Shown: positions 25,955 through 36,669 of the stretch, piece after piece
Position numbering within the stretch: the first letter of the stretch is position 1
How the letters are laid out: every line of letters starts with the position of its first letter
Assembly (NCBI GenBank): GCA_001777915.1
Contig: MFFN01000004.1
Span: 163,615-227,614, forward strand
Source: Candidatus Edwardsbacteria bacterium RifOxyA12_full_54_48
Lineage (GTDB): Bacteria; Edwardsbacteria; AC1; EtOH8
Reading direction: 5' to 3'
DNA: 64,000 nt
The notes under the pieces: generated by a model
Told to the model about the DNA's origin: nothing
Database searches by the model: none
The model's input: the letters and a program-made list of their open reading frames with translations, nothing else
Program-made: the position numbers and the translations under genes

Positions 25955-27079
25955 TCACCATTTCTTGATATAACACCTTCTCCGCTTGTGCTGCCGGGAT
26001 TCGAAATACTTCCAGTGGCTCTGCACCTTGACGTTCTCCTCCAACTCGATGTTGGTCTCGGCCGAGATCACCCCGTTCTTCATGGCCGAGCGGCACATCT
26101 CGGTCATCAGCAGGGCGTCGGCCCCCTTGCCCTGCAGATCTGGCCTTATGGCGCCCAGATAAAGATCGATCTGTTTGTTCTTTTTGCTGACCGCTTTGAG
26201 CAGATGGATGAACCCGAAGGGGAACAGCCGTCCCTTGGCCTTTTGCAGGGCTTTTGACAATGATGGCATGCCGATCACGAATCCGGCTACTTTATTGCTT
26301 GAGTCAAGCAGGATCTTGGTATAATCCGGCATGATGAACGAAAAATACTGCTTGATGTACATGGCGATCTGTTTCTCGTTCAGGGGGACGAAGGCATAGA
26401 TGGGGGCAAAGGCGCTGTTCAATACCTCGAACATCTCATGGGCATAGGGCAGCAGATCCTTGGCTTTTTTAGCGTTTAAAACTTTGACCCCGGCTTTCTG
26501 CATCACGATCTTGGCTATGCGGTCGGCCTTCTCGGGTATCTCTTTGGGAACCTTGACCTCGAACTCCACCCAATCCACGTCCTTGACGTATCCCAGTTTT
26601 TCCAGCTGCCGGGGATAATAGGGGTGGTTGTAGATGGCCGCCAGGGTGCCCAGCTCGTCGAAACCCTCCACCAGCATGCCCTCGTGGTCCATGTCGGTGA
26701 AGCCCAGCGGTCCGTGGATGCCGGCCATTCCCTGTTCTTTGGCCCACTGCTCGGCGGTGCTGAAAAGAGCCCGGACCACCTCAGCGTCATCGATAAAATC
26801 CACCCAGCCGAAACGGGCATACTTGTTGCCCCATTTTTCGATGTAGCGGTGGTTGACTATCCCGGCGATCCGCCCGGCCAGTTGTCCGTCCTTGTAGGCC
26901 AGCCAGAATTTGGCGTCGCAATATTCGAAGGCGGGATTCTTCTCCTGGCGGAGGGTGTGATACTCGTCCATCAGCAGGGGGGGGATCCAGTTCCGGTTGC
27001 CTTGGTAGATGGAGAAGGGAAATTCTATGAATTTTTTCAGGTCCGCCTTGGTTGCGACCTCTTTGATCTGTACCGGCAT
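25955..27079 (-). CDS. GNAT-like acetyltransferase family protein
   Basis: This 374-aa protein belongs to a family of long GNAT-related proteins found in many bacteria. Recognisable parts are the N-terminal FPFSIYQGNRNWIPPLL, a GIHGPLGFTDMDHEGMLV segment (about 118-137), and a late acetyl-CoA-type loop, RPDLQGKGADALLM (about 312-325). It probably transfers an acyl group to a small molecule or peptide; the substrate is unknown. It is cytoplasmic, with no signal. It begins about 145 bp downstream of mutS2. The interval holds one dispersed repeat (ACGGATAAACACGGAT, near 27153) and nothing else. Confidence 0.8.
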   Translation of the reverse strand: MPVQIKEVATKADLKKFIEFPFSIYQGNRNWIPPLLMDEYHTLRQEKNPAFEYCDAKFWLAYKDGQLAGRIAGIVNHRYIEKWGNKYARFGWVDFIDDAEVVRALFSTAEQWAKEQGMAGIHGPLGFTDMDHEGMLVEGFDELGTLAAIYNHPYYPRQLEKLGYVKDVDWVEFEVKVPKEIPEKADRIAKIVMQKAGVKVLNAKKAKDLLPYAHEMFEVLNSAFAPIYAFVPLNEKQIAMYIKQYFSFIMPDYTKILLDSSNKVAGFVIGMPSLSKALQKAKGRLFPFGFIHLLKAVSKKNKQIDLYLGAIRPDLQGKGADALLMTEMCRSAMKNGVISAETNIELEENVKVQSHWKYFESRQHKRRRCYIKKW

Positions 27080-27223
27080 AGCTGCCTTCGATTAGGTTTT
27101 CTATCTTGGTATTTAACTATCGTGATAAATGCGGATGATTTAATATTTTTGGACACGGATAAACACGGATCTAAAACAACTTTTTATTTCCGCCTAGATT
27201 CTCCGCTTCACAACATCTGTTTT

Positions 27224-29563
27224 TCATCTAAGTTCCACCACCGTCACCCCGTCCTGGCCCTCGTTCCACTCCCCCAGCCGGAAGGATCTCACCCGGGGAT
27301 CCTTGGTCAGCGCCTCCTTGACCACCTGGCGCAGCACCCCGGCGCCCTTGCCGTGCACGATCCTGACCGAATTTATCCCCAGCAGCACCGCCTCGTCAAG
27401 ATAGCGGTCCACCAGTTCCAGCGATTCCTCGGCCCGCATTCCCAGCAGGTGCAGCTCGGAATTGAAATGCCTCTCCTCTTCCAGCGACATTTTTACCGAT
27501 CCCGAACTTTCCTCCCTGCCCCGTTGCAGGGACCTCAGCTGGCCGCTCTTCAGGGTCATCCGGATGCCGCCCACCTGAACCTTGACCTTGCCCCCGGAAT
27601 CGGGCAGGGCCACCACTTCGCCCTCTTTTTGAACAGAGGGCACGTATACCGTCTGGCCCATCTCCAAAGGCTCCTTTATGGCCAGGTGGTCGTCCTTGTC
27701 CCCGGCCTCGGCGGAGGATCCCAGATCCAGCCGGGCCTCGGTGTCGCTTAGAATATTGCGGGCCTGCTTGATGCTGTCCTTGGATGCCTGTTCTTTTTTG
27801 ATGCCGGCCACCGCCATCTCCGAGGCGCTGCGGGCCTGGGCCAGAATATCCCTGGCCTCCTGCTTGGCCTGCTGTTTAAGCTCCTTGAGCTCGTCCTTCA
27901 GCCCCTGTATCTTGGACTGGTATTCCTGTGACATTTTCCTGGCGGCGTCCAGTTCGTCGGCCGCCTCCCGCTCCCGCTGTTCCATCCGACGCTTGGTATC
28001 CTCGATGTCGGAGATCAGCTCCTCCAGTTTGATGGACTTGGAGTCCAGCCTGGTCCGGGCCTCGGCCACGATGCTCTCCGGCAGGCCCAACCGCGAGGCT
28101 ATCTCCAGCCCGTAGCTGGCGCCGGGCAGGCCCATCATCAGGCGGTAGGTGGGCTTCAATGCCTGGCGGTCGAATTCCATGGCGGCGTTGATCATCCCCT
28201 CCCGGCTCTGGACGAAGCTCTTCAGCGCCCCGTAATGGGTGGTGGAGAGGGTCAGGCAGCCCTTGTCGGTCAGGTCCGACAGGATGGCGATGGCCAGCGA
28301 CGATCCCTCGGAGGGCTCGGTGCCGGCCCCGATCTCGTCCAGCAATACCAGCGATCGCTCTCCGGCCTCCCGGACGATATTGCCTATCTGCCGCATGTGC
28401 GAGGAGAAGGTGGACAGCGACTGGGAGATGGACTGCTCGTCGCCGATGTCGGCGAACACCTCGTCGAATACCGGCAAAGCGCTGCCCTCTGCGGCCGGGA
28501 CCTGCAGGCCGGACTGGTTCATCAGCACCAGCAGGCCGACCGTTTTCAGCACCACCGTCTTGCCGCCGGTGTTGGGCCCGGTGATCACCATGGTCAGCTT
28601 GCCGTCGCCCAGCTCCATGTCCAGCGGCACCGGACTTTCCAGGGCCGGGTGCCGGGCGGCAGCCACCTTCAGGTAGTTTCCCTGCGAACGCAGGGCCTGG
28701 GAGCACTGCCATTCTGAAGCCAGGCGGGCCTTGGCGATTATCAGGTCGAACTGCGATATCAGTTCCAGGTTCTGCTGGATGGGTTCGATCTCGTCCAATA
28801 TTTCTTTGGAGAATTCCTGCAGGATCCTCTCCACCTCGCGCTTTTCGGCCAGGATCACCTGCCGCATCTTGTTGTTCAGTTCAACGGACACCAACGGTTC
28901 GACGAACACCGTGGCACCGGATGATGAGGTGTCGTGGACGATGCCCTTGACCTGCGATTTGGCATCGGATTTGACCGGGATCACATAGCGCCCCTCCCGA
29001 ATGGTGACCACCGATTCCTGGATGGAGCCGGAGGAGGCGTTCATGATACTTTCCAGCTTGTCATAGATCCTGACCCGCAGGGCCTCCTGGTCGCGCCGCA
29101 GGTGGTACAGGGTGTCGCTGGCCCGGTCGGCCACCCGCCCGTCCGGCTCGATGGATCTGGTGATCCGATCCTCCAGCACCTTGTAGGCCCGGAAGCCTGA
29201 GGCCAGAGCGTCTAAAAGCGGGTAATCCTCCTTGCGCAGGCTCAGGGTGGACTTGATCCGGCGGGCCACCTCCAGATGGCGCCCCAGCTGCAGCAGCTCC
29301 AACGGCTCGATGATGGCCCCCTCGGCCGCCAGGGCGCCCAGGGCCGGGCGGATGTCCTGAACATTCCCGAAATCCAGCCCGATCCCGGCCTCCAGCATCT
29401 TCCTGGCCTCGGCGGTGACGGCCTGCTGTTCGGCGATCACCGCTGGGGAGGTGGACGGGGTTATGACCAAAGCCTCGGCCCGGCCATAGGGCGTTCCGGT
29501 CTTGCGGGCCAGGGCCTCCAGAACAAAGTTGAATTCTAATATTTTTAAACTATGGGCGTTCAT
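27224..29563 (-). CDS. mutS2: MutS2 ATPase/endonuclease
   Basis: MutS2 (779 aa) is a MutS paralogue lacking the mismatch-reading domain; members suppress recombination or rescue collided ribosomes (family knowledge). The sequence shows the clamp and lever helices (about 20-300), Walker A GPNTGGKT (about 329-336), Walker B LVLLDE (about 405-410), a long coiled coil (about 510-620), a KOW-like linker and a C-terminal Smr domain (about 705-779) with the HGKGAGVLR active-site loop. Everything needed for activity is present. The four-helix-bundle gene and cvpA lie upstream; cvpA-mutS2 proximity is common. Confidence 0.96.
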   Translation of the reverse strand: MNAHSLKILEFNFVLEALARKTGTPYGRAEALVITPSTSPAVIAEQQAVTAEARKMLEAGIGLDFGNVQDIRPALGALAAEGAIIEPLELLQLGRHLEVARRIKSTLSLRKEDYPLLDALASGFRAYKVLEDRITRSIEPDGRVADRASDTLYHLRRDQEALRVRIYDKLESIMNASSGSIQESVVTIREGRYVIPVKSDAKSQVKGIVHDTSSSGATVFVEPLVSVELNNKMRQVILAEKREVERILQEFSKEILDEIEPIQQNLELISQFDLIIAKARLASEWQCSQALRSQGNYLKVAAARHPALESPVPLDMELGDGKLTMVITGPNTGGKTVVLKTVGLLVLMNQSGLQVPAAEGSALPVFDEVFADIGDEQSISQSLSTFSSHMRQIGNIVREAGERSLVLLDEIGAGTEPSEGSSLAIAILSDLTDKGCLTLSTTHYGALKSFVQSREGMINAAMEFDRQALKPTYRLMMGLPGASYGLEIASRLGLPESIVAEARTRLDSKSIKLEELISDIEDTKRRMEQREREAADELDAARKMSQEYQSKIQGLKDELKELKQQAKQEARDILAQARSASEMAVAGIKKEQASKDSIKQARNILSDTEARLDLGSSAEAGDKDDHLAIKEPLEMGQTVYVPSVQKEGEVVALPDSGGKVKVQVGGIRMTLKSGQLRSLQRGREESSGSVKMSLEEERHFNSELHLLGMRAEESLELVDRYLDEAVLLGINSVRIVHGKGAGVLRQVVKEALTKDPRVRSFRLGEWNEGQDGVTVVELR

Positions 29564-29596
29564 AAAAAATAAAATACCAAATATAAAATATAAAAA

Positions 29597-29962
29597 CTAC
29601 TGTTTGCCTTTCATGGTGATTATGCTGGCGGCCAGAATATTGGCGATTTCCTTAGCCTCTTTCAAAAGTCTTTCCCCGGCAGCTTTATCGCATTTATTCG
29701 AATCGATAAGTATATCCAGCCAAAAGCTGGTCTCGTTGGCGGACTTCAGCGAGTAGCCGAAGAAATTTATAAAATCCTTTTTCGAACTTGCGGCAATCGC
29801 TTCGAAATGATTTGCCCCTATGCTGGTCCCGCTTCGCAACAATTGATTTCCTATGATTTTACATGATTGTGTTTTGGGAAGATCGTCCACGAATGCAATA
29901 ACATCAAGCACAAATCTCTTAATCCTTTTCCTGAACTCCTCCCTTTGTTGCCTTTTATCCAT
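29597..29962 (-). CDS. Four-helix-bundle protein (23S rRNA intervening-sequence type)
   Basis: This 121-aa protein matches the four-helix-bundle family first noticed inside 23S rRNA intervening sequences: RSGTSIGANHFEAIAA at about residues 43-58 and the ANETSFWLDIL segment are its hallmarks. It probably forms homopentamers; the function is unknown. It is often found singly among unrelated genes and looks mobile by pattern of occurrence. Here it sits between cvpA and mutS2 on the same strand, with 30-33 bp gaps, so it may be an insertion into that operon. Its flanks are AT-rich. Confidence 0.9.
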   Translation of the reverse strand: MDKRQQREEFRKRIKRFVLDVIAFVDDLPKTQSCKIIGNQLLRSGTSIGANHFEAIAASSKKDFINFFGYSLKSANETSFWLDILIDSNKCDKAAGERLLKEAKEIANILAASIITMKGKQ

Positions 29963-29992
29963 TTTTTATATTTGCCCTTTTATTTTTGATTT

Positions 29993-30544
29993 TTAAATCA
30001 CCTGCTCCACCTTCTTCGGCTCCGGGGTCTTCTGCCATTCCTGGTAGAACTCCTGGGCCTTGGGCCACAGCCCCTTGGTCTTTTCATACACCCACGGCGC
30101 CACCTTGCGGATGGAGCGGATCATCCCCGAACGGTCCAGCTTGTGGTTGAATTCCCTGGGCAGCGGCGCCAGGGCCAGCAGCAACAGGATCACCGATATT
30201 ATCAGCGCCCCCTTGACCAGCCCGATAGCCATGCCGCCTATCTTGTCGGCAAAATCCAGCGGAGTGGCTTTTATGATCTTGGACAGCAGCCAGCCCGCGA
30301 TGGTGATGGCCAAGAAGGCTGCCAGGAACATCACCACGAATCCGATGGTCGGCGCCAGGTGCGGCGGTATCCCCTTGAACATCTTCTGCAGGCCGCCGGC
30401 CGCGGCCGGGTGCAGTTTTAAGGCCAAGAAGAACGCGACGACCAAGGCGAGGATGCCCACGATCTCCTGCACCAGGCCCTTCTTGAAGCCGATCCCCACC
30501 GCCAGGGCCAGCAGGATCAGGATGATGATGTCTATCCAGTTCAT
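29993..30544 (-). CDS. CvpA family membrane protein
   Basis: This 183-aa protein has four hydrophobic helices spread over about residues 5-130 and the CvpA N-terminal pattern NWIDIIILI...GFKKGLVQEIVG. CvpA-type proteins are inner-membrane proteins needed for colicin V production in E. coli and linked to envelope integrity. The C-terminal 50 residues are polar (KTPEPKKVEQ). It is followed by the four-helix-bundle gene and mutS2. The 160-bp gap upstream carries a dispersed palindromic repeat at 30664-30704. Confidence 0.88.
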   Translation of the reverse strand: MNWIDIIILILLALAVGIGFKKGLVQEIVGILALVVAFFLALKLHPAAAGGLQKMFKGIPPHLAPTIGFVVMFLAAFLAITIAGWLLSKIIKATPLDFADKIGGMAIGLVKGALIISVILLLLALAPLPREFNHKLDRSGMIRSIRKVAPWVYEKTKGLWPKAQEFYQEWQKTPEPKKVEQVI

Positions 30545-30663
30545 ATCTTTCCTGTCTTAGAAATTTTCTTTGTTATCCAACGAAGATCACATTGAACGGA
30601 TTATTTTATGCCACACTTCAACCTGCCGCTCATGATCGTTTCCTCAGTGTGACAAAACTCGAT

Positions 30664-30704
30664 CTCCCTCTCCTAATTTATTAGGAGAGGGCAGGGGTGA
30701 GGTC
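30664..30704. repeat. Dispersed palindromic repeat, copy 1
   Basis: The sequence CTCCCTCTCCTAATTTATTA, its mirrored GGAGAGG arm and a trailing GGGGTGAGGTC also occur at 33665-33704 with a few changes. Compensating bases in the stem (CCTAA/TTAGG against CCAAA/TTTGG) keep the hairpin. It fills the gap between cvpA and rsmE. Confidence 0.85.
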
Positions 30705-30705
30705 G

Positions 30706-31494
30706 CTACCCCAGCTCCCCCAGCCGGTCCAGCACCACGGTGGACAGCACCAGCCCGGCGGTCTCCGCCCGCAGGCGTCTTGAGCCCAAAGTTATGATAT
30801 GGCCCCTGGCTTCGGCAATGATCCTCTTTTCATTGGCAGAGAACCCGCCCTCCGGCCCCACCAGGCACAGTACTTTGCGGATATCCCTGTTCTCCGGCAG
30901 TCCGGCGAAGACGTCGGCCAGGTTCACTTTTTTCTCCTCCTCGTCGGCCATCAACAGCAGATCGTAGTTGACGAAGGTCTCGGACAGTTTCTTGAGATCC
31001 GCCGGCTCGCCGATGGCCGGCAGCACCGAGCGCAGGGACTGCTTCATGGCGGCGATGGCGATCCTCTGCCAGCGGGCGGCCTTGCCGCCCCCGGAATCGT
31101 CGTCCAACTGCGGCAGGCTGAAGCCCGGCTTGTCGTCGGCCGGCTTGACCACCGAATTCTCGGTGATCAGCGGGATGATGGCATGCAGGCCGATCTCGGT
31201 GCCCTTCTCGATGACAAAGTCCATCCGCTGCCCTTTGGGCACCGCCTGGGCCAGGCTTACCTGCTTGATGGTCTCGTTGCTCTTGCGCCTCCGGTTGAAG
31301 ATGTTGGCCGTAACGGCTCCGTCGGAGATGGCCGCGATGGTGCACTCGTATTCCCCGCCCTGCCCGTCGACCACCGTGATCTGTTCGCCCTTCTTGTGGC
31401 GCAGGGCTTTGGAGATATGCCGGGCCTCCTCCCCGGTGATCACTATCTGCCGGGCATCGATGGAGGACGGCGGAACATAAAAAAATTCAAACAT
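30706..31494 (-). CDS. rsmE: 16S rRNA (uracil-1498 N3)-methyltransferase
   Basis: RsmE methylates U1498 of 16S rRNA. The 262-aa protein has the N-terminal PUA-like part (EEARHISKALRHKKGEQI) and the SPOUT methyltransferase core with the knot motifs LVGPEGGFSANEKR (about 222-235) and ITLGSRRLRAETAG (about 243-256), which bind SAM. It lies downstream of dnaJ on the same strand, the arrangement dnaJ-(prmA)-rsmE of many bacteria, although here a 148-bp repeat element separates them. Confidence 0.95.
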   Translation of the reverse strand: MFEFFYVPPSSIDARQIVITGEEARHISKALRHKKGEQITVVDGQGGEYECTIAAISDGAVTANIFNRRRKSNETIKQVSLAQAVPKGQRMDFVIEKGTEIGLHAIIPLITENSVVKPADDKPGFSLPQLDDDSGGGKAARWQRIAIAAMKQSLRSVLPAIGEPADLKKLSETFVNYDLLLMADEEEKKVNLADVFAGLPENRDIRKVLCLVGPEGGFSANEKRIIAEARGHIITLGSRRLRAETAGLVLSTVVLDRLGELG

Positions 31495-31627
31495 ATATTT
31501 TACCGAACATGATTTGTTTATCCAATGTCATTGCTAGACGATAATTACGGATTTCTAACGAGGCAATCTATTTTTGATGAAGTTCATCCACTTTGTTATA
31601 TAACTTTTAAGTTTAGGTCCCTTGGGG

Positions 31628-31776
31628 GTCCGGGGGCTTTGACGGCTTGACACCAGGGACAATAAGCGCATATATTGATATTGCTAAATTATATAATCCA
31701 AAAAGCAATTTGATGATGTTAGTTCCAAAGCCCCCGGCGCTTCTTTGGTTCTTTCTTGGCGACAAGAAAGAACAGA
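31628..31776. repeat. Dispersed ~149-bp element, copy 1
   Basis: This gap between dnaJ and rsmE starts with GTCCGGGGGCTTTGACGG and ends with a 55-bp block containing CCAAAGCCCCCGGCGCTTCT and a hairpin GTTCTTTCTTG/CAAGAAAGAAC. Both ends recur with one to three changes at 58874-59021, at almost the same total length, while the 75-bp centre differs. The outer parts CCGGGGGCTTTG and CAAAGCCCCCGG are inverted repeats of each other. No gene is present in 31495-31787. Confidence 0.8.
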
Positions 31777-31787
31777 AAGCAAAATTT

Positions 31788-32969
31788 TTATTCCTCAAAC
31801 TGACTCAGATCCACCTTGTGCGGGCTGGGCACCCTGCCGTTCTGAACCTCGCCCAGCTGCTTCAGCAGTTTCTTCTCCTCGGAGGAAAGCTTATTGGGAA
31901 TGTATATCTCCACTCGGATCAGCTGGTCGCCGCTGCCGCTGGAATTCAATCGCGGCAGGCCCTTGCCCCGCATCCGGAATATCTTGCCGGATCTGGTGCC
32001 CGAGGGAATGGACAGCTCGGCCCTGCCGGACAGCATCGGCACCGTCACCTTGGCCCCCAGGGCGGCCTGGGCGTAGGAGATGGGCAGGGCCAGTACCAGG
32101 TCGTCGCCGTGGCGGTGGAACAGCGGATGCTCCTTTTCTTCGATGTAGACCAGGATGTCTCCGGCCGGGCCCAGCTTGGGCCCGATGTTGCCCTGGCTGC
32201 GCAGGGGGATGTAATTGCCGTTGGACACCCCGGCCGGAACCTTGACCCTGATGGTGGCTTCCTTCTTGACCCGGCCCTCGCCCTTGCAGGAGGGGCAGGG
32301 ATTGCTGATGATCTTGCCCTCGCCGCCGCACTGCGGACAGGCTCCCACGTTGATGAACTGCCCGAACATGGAGCGCGACACCTGCCGCACCTCGCCCGCC
32401 CCTTTGCAGGCCGGGCACTCCTTGATGTCGGCCCCGGACTTGGCCCCCTCGCCGTGGCACTCGGAACAGCTCTCGAATCTCTTCAGCTGAATGGTCTTCT
32501 CCACCCCGGTGGCGATCTCCTCCAGGGTCAGGGACAGACGGACATTCAGGTCGCCGCCCCGTCGCACCTGCCGGCCGCCCCGGGTGCGGGTGGACCCGCC
32601 CATCCCGCCGCCGAACAGCATGTCGAAGATGGATCCACCCCCACCACCGCCGAACATTGAGCCGAATATATCCTGGATGTCATCGCTGTGGGTGAAGTCG
32701 CGGCGGAAGTCGAAGCCGCCGGCCCCGAAGCTGGGATCCACCCCGGCATGGCCGAACTGGTCGTAGTTGGCCCGCTTCTTCTTGTCCATCAGCACCTCGT
32801 AGGCCTCGGACAGCTCCTTGAACTTCTCCTCGGCCGCCTTGGGGTCCTCCCGGTTCATATCGGGATGGTGCTTCTTGGCCAAGGCCCGGTAGGCCTGCTT
32901 GACCTGGCTCTCATCAGCGCTCTTGGGAACGCCCAGTATTTCGTAATAGTCGCGTTTGGTGGGGGTCAT
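31788..32969 (-). CDS. dnaJ: Co-chaperone DnaJ (Hsp40)
   Basis: This 393-aa type I DnaJ delivers clients to DnaK and stimulates its ATPase. The J domain has the HPD motif in KKHHPDM (about residue 35). A Gly/Phe-rich linker follows, then four zinc-finger repeats [24 protein letters not shown] and CPSCKGEG (about 165-235), and the client-binding beta domains. A Gly-rich stretch (GGGGGGS) occurs in the linker. It is on the same strand as dnaK, but an AT-rich lipoprotein gene and repeats now lie between them. Confidence 0.97.
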   Translation of the reverse strand: MTPTKRDYYEILGVPKSADESQVKQAYRALAKKHHPDMNREDPKAAEEKFKELSEAYEVLMDKKKRANYDQFGHAGVDPSFGAGGFDFRRDFTHSDDIQDIFGSMFGGGGGGSIFDMLFGGGMGGSTRTRGGRQVRRGGDLNVRLSLTLEEIATGVEKTIQLKRFESCSECHGEGAKSGADIKECPACKGAGEVRQVSRSMFGQFINVGACPQCGGEGKIISNPCPSCKGEGRVKKEATIRVKVPAGVSNGNYIPLRSQGNIGPKLGPAGDILVYIEEKEHPLFHRHGDDLVLALPISYAQAALGAKVTVPMLSGRAELSIPSGTRSGKIFRMRGKGLPRLNSSGSGDQLIRVEIYIPNKLSSEEKKLLKQLGEVQNGRVPSPHKVDLSQFEE

Positions 32970-32993
32970 AGTTTAGTTATGCTTAGTAAAATT

Positions 32994-33644
32994 TTATGGT
33001 GCATAAATGCAAACGAATTGATTTATTTTCGGATAATATGTCCACAAACCAGGATCTGCTTGTATGGGCTTTCCTGCAAAAAAAGAATAGCCTATTATCG
33101 GTTTGTTGCTATAAAATGACCAAAGTGAATCATAATCAATTGTTATCTCTTTTAAATCAATTGTTTCCGTTTTCATAACACCATTGCGCAAACGTTTCCA
33201 ATCTACTCTTGTTCTTTTGTTAGATACTTCAATTGTGTCACAAAGATATTCTGCAATGCGTGTTAAATACCAAAATTTCTTAGCACGCAAATAATCTAAA
33301 GTATCATCAACAAATCCTGCTATATAACTTTTATCATTAAAAAAAGTATCTATCTCGACTTCATTTGAAATAACTGCAAACAAAGTATCTTTACCTTTAA
33401 TAAATTCATAAGTCCATTCAACAGGTTTCTTCCAATCTATCACTTTCAGATGGTAATTGATTGTCGCCCAGTCGCCATCAACAGTCAGTGGAATCTGTTT
33501 GGTAATTACAGTATCCAGTAAATATTTTGCTGTTTTTTCCGGTGTTTGTTTTTGCTGGGTTGTTTGAGTTGCTTGCCTTGGCCCGCATTGGAAGAATACG
33601 AATCCGGAAAATATTACCAAAATAAAAGCGATGATTTTTCTCAT
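32994..33644 (-). CDS. Hypothetical lipoprotein inserted between dnaK and dnaJ
   Basis: The 216-aa protein starts at MRKIIAFILV, supported by a GGAGG site at the right distance; further in-frame codons upstream lie in a repeat. The lipobox is FFQC with the lipid-bearing cysteine at residue 20, followed by a Gln/Thr-rich linker. The rest is a mixed alpha/beta domain rich in Trp, Tyr, Asp and Lys with no family I recognise. The gene is much more AT-rich than dnaK and dnaJ, and a dispersed repeat adjoins its 5' end, so acquisition by insertion is likely. It ends 24 bp before dnaJ. Confidence 0.72.
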   Translation of the reverse strand: MRKIIAFILVIFSGFVFFQCGPRQATQTTQQKQTPEKTAKYLLDTVITKQIPLTVDGDWATINYHLKVIDWKKPVEWTYEFIKGKDTLFAVISNEVEIDTFFNDKSYIAGFVDDTLDYLRAKKFWYLTRIAEYLCDTIEVSNKRTRVDWKRLRNGVMKTETIDLKEITIDYDSLWSFYSNKPIIGYSFFAGKPIQADPGLWTYYPKINQFVCIYAP

Positions 33645-33664
33645 CAATCCTCCAAAACAACTTT

Positions 33665-33704
33665 CTCCCTCTCCAAATTTATTTGGAGAGGGTTGGGGTG
33701 AGGT
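33665..33704. repeat. Dispersed palindromic repeat, copy 2
   Basis: This is the second copy of the repeat at 30664, with stem CCCTCTCCAAA/TTTGGAGAGGG and the same GGGGTGAGGTC tail. The rest of the gap to dnaK (33705-33979) holds further intergenic repeats: a GGAATGACA hairpin block near 33800-33870 and a GTGCGGATCCGTGTTCC piece near 33893. No gene is visible there. Confidence 0.82.
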
Positions 33705-33979
33705 CAACTTCTGGATCGCTTCGTTTGCCAGGCTTCATGGTCTTCTGGCGATGACAGAAATCCTTGGGGTCTTCGTGCCTTGGTGGTCAAAGGGCATTGA
33801 TTCCTGTCTTCACAGGAATGACAATTTGGATTGCTTCGTTAGCAAATCCAACGCTGTCATCACGCAATGACCCAAAGAAATCCGAAATATCCGTGCGGAT
33901 CCGTGTTCCATTACCCCCATATAAAAGCACAAATAGGGGAGAAGTATTTACCTTCTCCCCTTTTGCCGTTCACGAAAAT

Positions 33980-35899
<1,920 letters not shown>

Positions 35900-35935
35900 T
35901 TATTCTCTCCTGATTTTCAATTGATTCTAAAGATT

Positions 35936-36532
35936 CTATTCCGTGGTCTCTTGATTCTGGTCCGCCTCCTCCGGATATTCTTCATTCGGCTCCTCCGGCT
36001 CCCCGCCCGGACGCTTGGATACCGTCACCCGGGCATGCCTTAGGACCTTGCCCCGAAAGACGAAGCCCTTCTCCACCTCGTCCAGCACCTGGTTGGGTTC
36101 ATGCTCGGCGGTCTCGATGGACAGAACGGCATCATGCCGGGCCGGGTCGAATTCCTCCCCTTTGCTGCTGAACGGCTTCAGCCCCTCGTTCTCCAGGATC
36201 TTGTGGATCTGCTGGTCTATCATCTGGACCCCCTGGTGGAACGATCTCAAGGCTTCGTCGTTCTCGGCCCCGCTCCGTGATGCCTCTATGGCCCGGTCGA
36301 AATTGTCCAGCACCGGCAGAAGCTTGGCAATTATGTTGCGGTTGGCTTCGGCCTCCTTCTCCAGATATTCCTTGGCCACCCTCTTGCGATAGTTGTCGAA
36401 ATCGGCCATGGCCCGGACATACTTGTCAAAATTCTCATCGGACAACTGTTTGTAATAGCTGCCCTGAGTGATCAGCTCCTTAAGCCTGGCCTTCAATTTT
36501 CTGTACAGACCGCTGTTTTTCTTTAACTCCAC
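35936..36532 (-). CDS. grpE: Nucleotide exchange factor GrpE
   Basis: GrpE (198 aa) releases ADP from DnaK. The long N-terminal coiled coil contains YVRAMADFDNYRKRVAKE, the family hallmark, and the C-terminal beta domain has FDPARHDAVLSIE and VFRGKVLRHARVTVSK. The acidic tail (EEPNEEYPEEADQNQE) is unusually long. It precedes dnaK by 36 bp and is the first gene of the heat-shock unit, with a vegetative-type promoter at 36607-36635. No hrcA gene or CIRCE inverted repeat was found upstream. Confidence 0.96.
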   Translation of the reverse strand: MELKKNSGLYRKLKARLKELITQGSYYKQLSDENFDKYVRAMADFDNYRKRVAKEYLEKEAEANRNIIAKLLPVLDNFDRAIEASRSGAENDEALRSFHQGVQMIDQQIHKILENEGLKPFSSKGEEFDPARHDAVLSIETAEHEPNQVLDEVEKGFVFRGKVLRHARVTVSKRPGGEPEEPNEEYPEEADQNQETTE

Positions 36533-36606
36533 TAAACCGGCTCCTTACAATGCTTTGGAGGAAAATCGGCCCGGCTATCTTTCCCTGATAATTTTGGGAC
36601 CGAATA

Positions 36607-36635
36607 AATATAATCATTAAACCTGGCTTTGTCAA
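36607..36635 (-). promoter_or_regulatory. Sigma-70 promoter of grpE-dnaK
   Basis: On the minus strand TTGACA (36630-36635), a 17-bp spacer and TATATT (36607-36612) lie about 75 bp before grpE. There is no TTAGCACTC/GAGTGCTAA (CIRCE) repeat around it, so another heat-shock control, or none, must apply. Confidence 0.7.
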
Positions 36636-36669
36636 TAATTCCGGCTGTAAAAAACAGCTTGCCCCTTCC

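Noticed and set aside
31613..31798. 61-codon minus-strand frame ending KPSKPPDPQGT
   Set aside because: It lies wholly in the ~149-bp dispersed element and its ends are encoded by the element's inverted repeats.
36533..36669. CIRCE operator upstream of grpE
   Set aside because: No TTAGCACTC-N9-GAGTGCTAA or near match is present.
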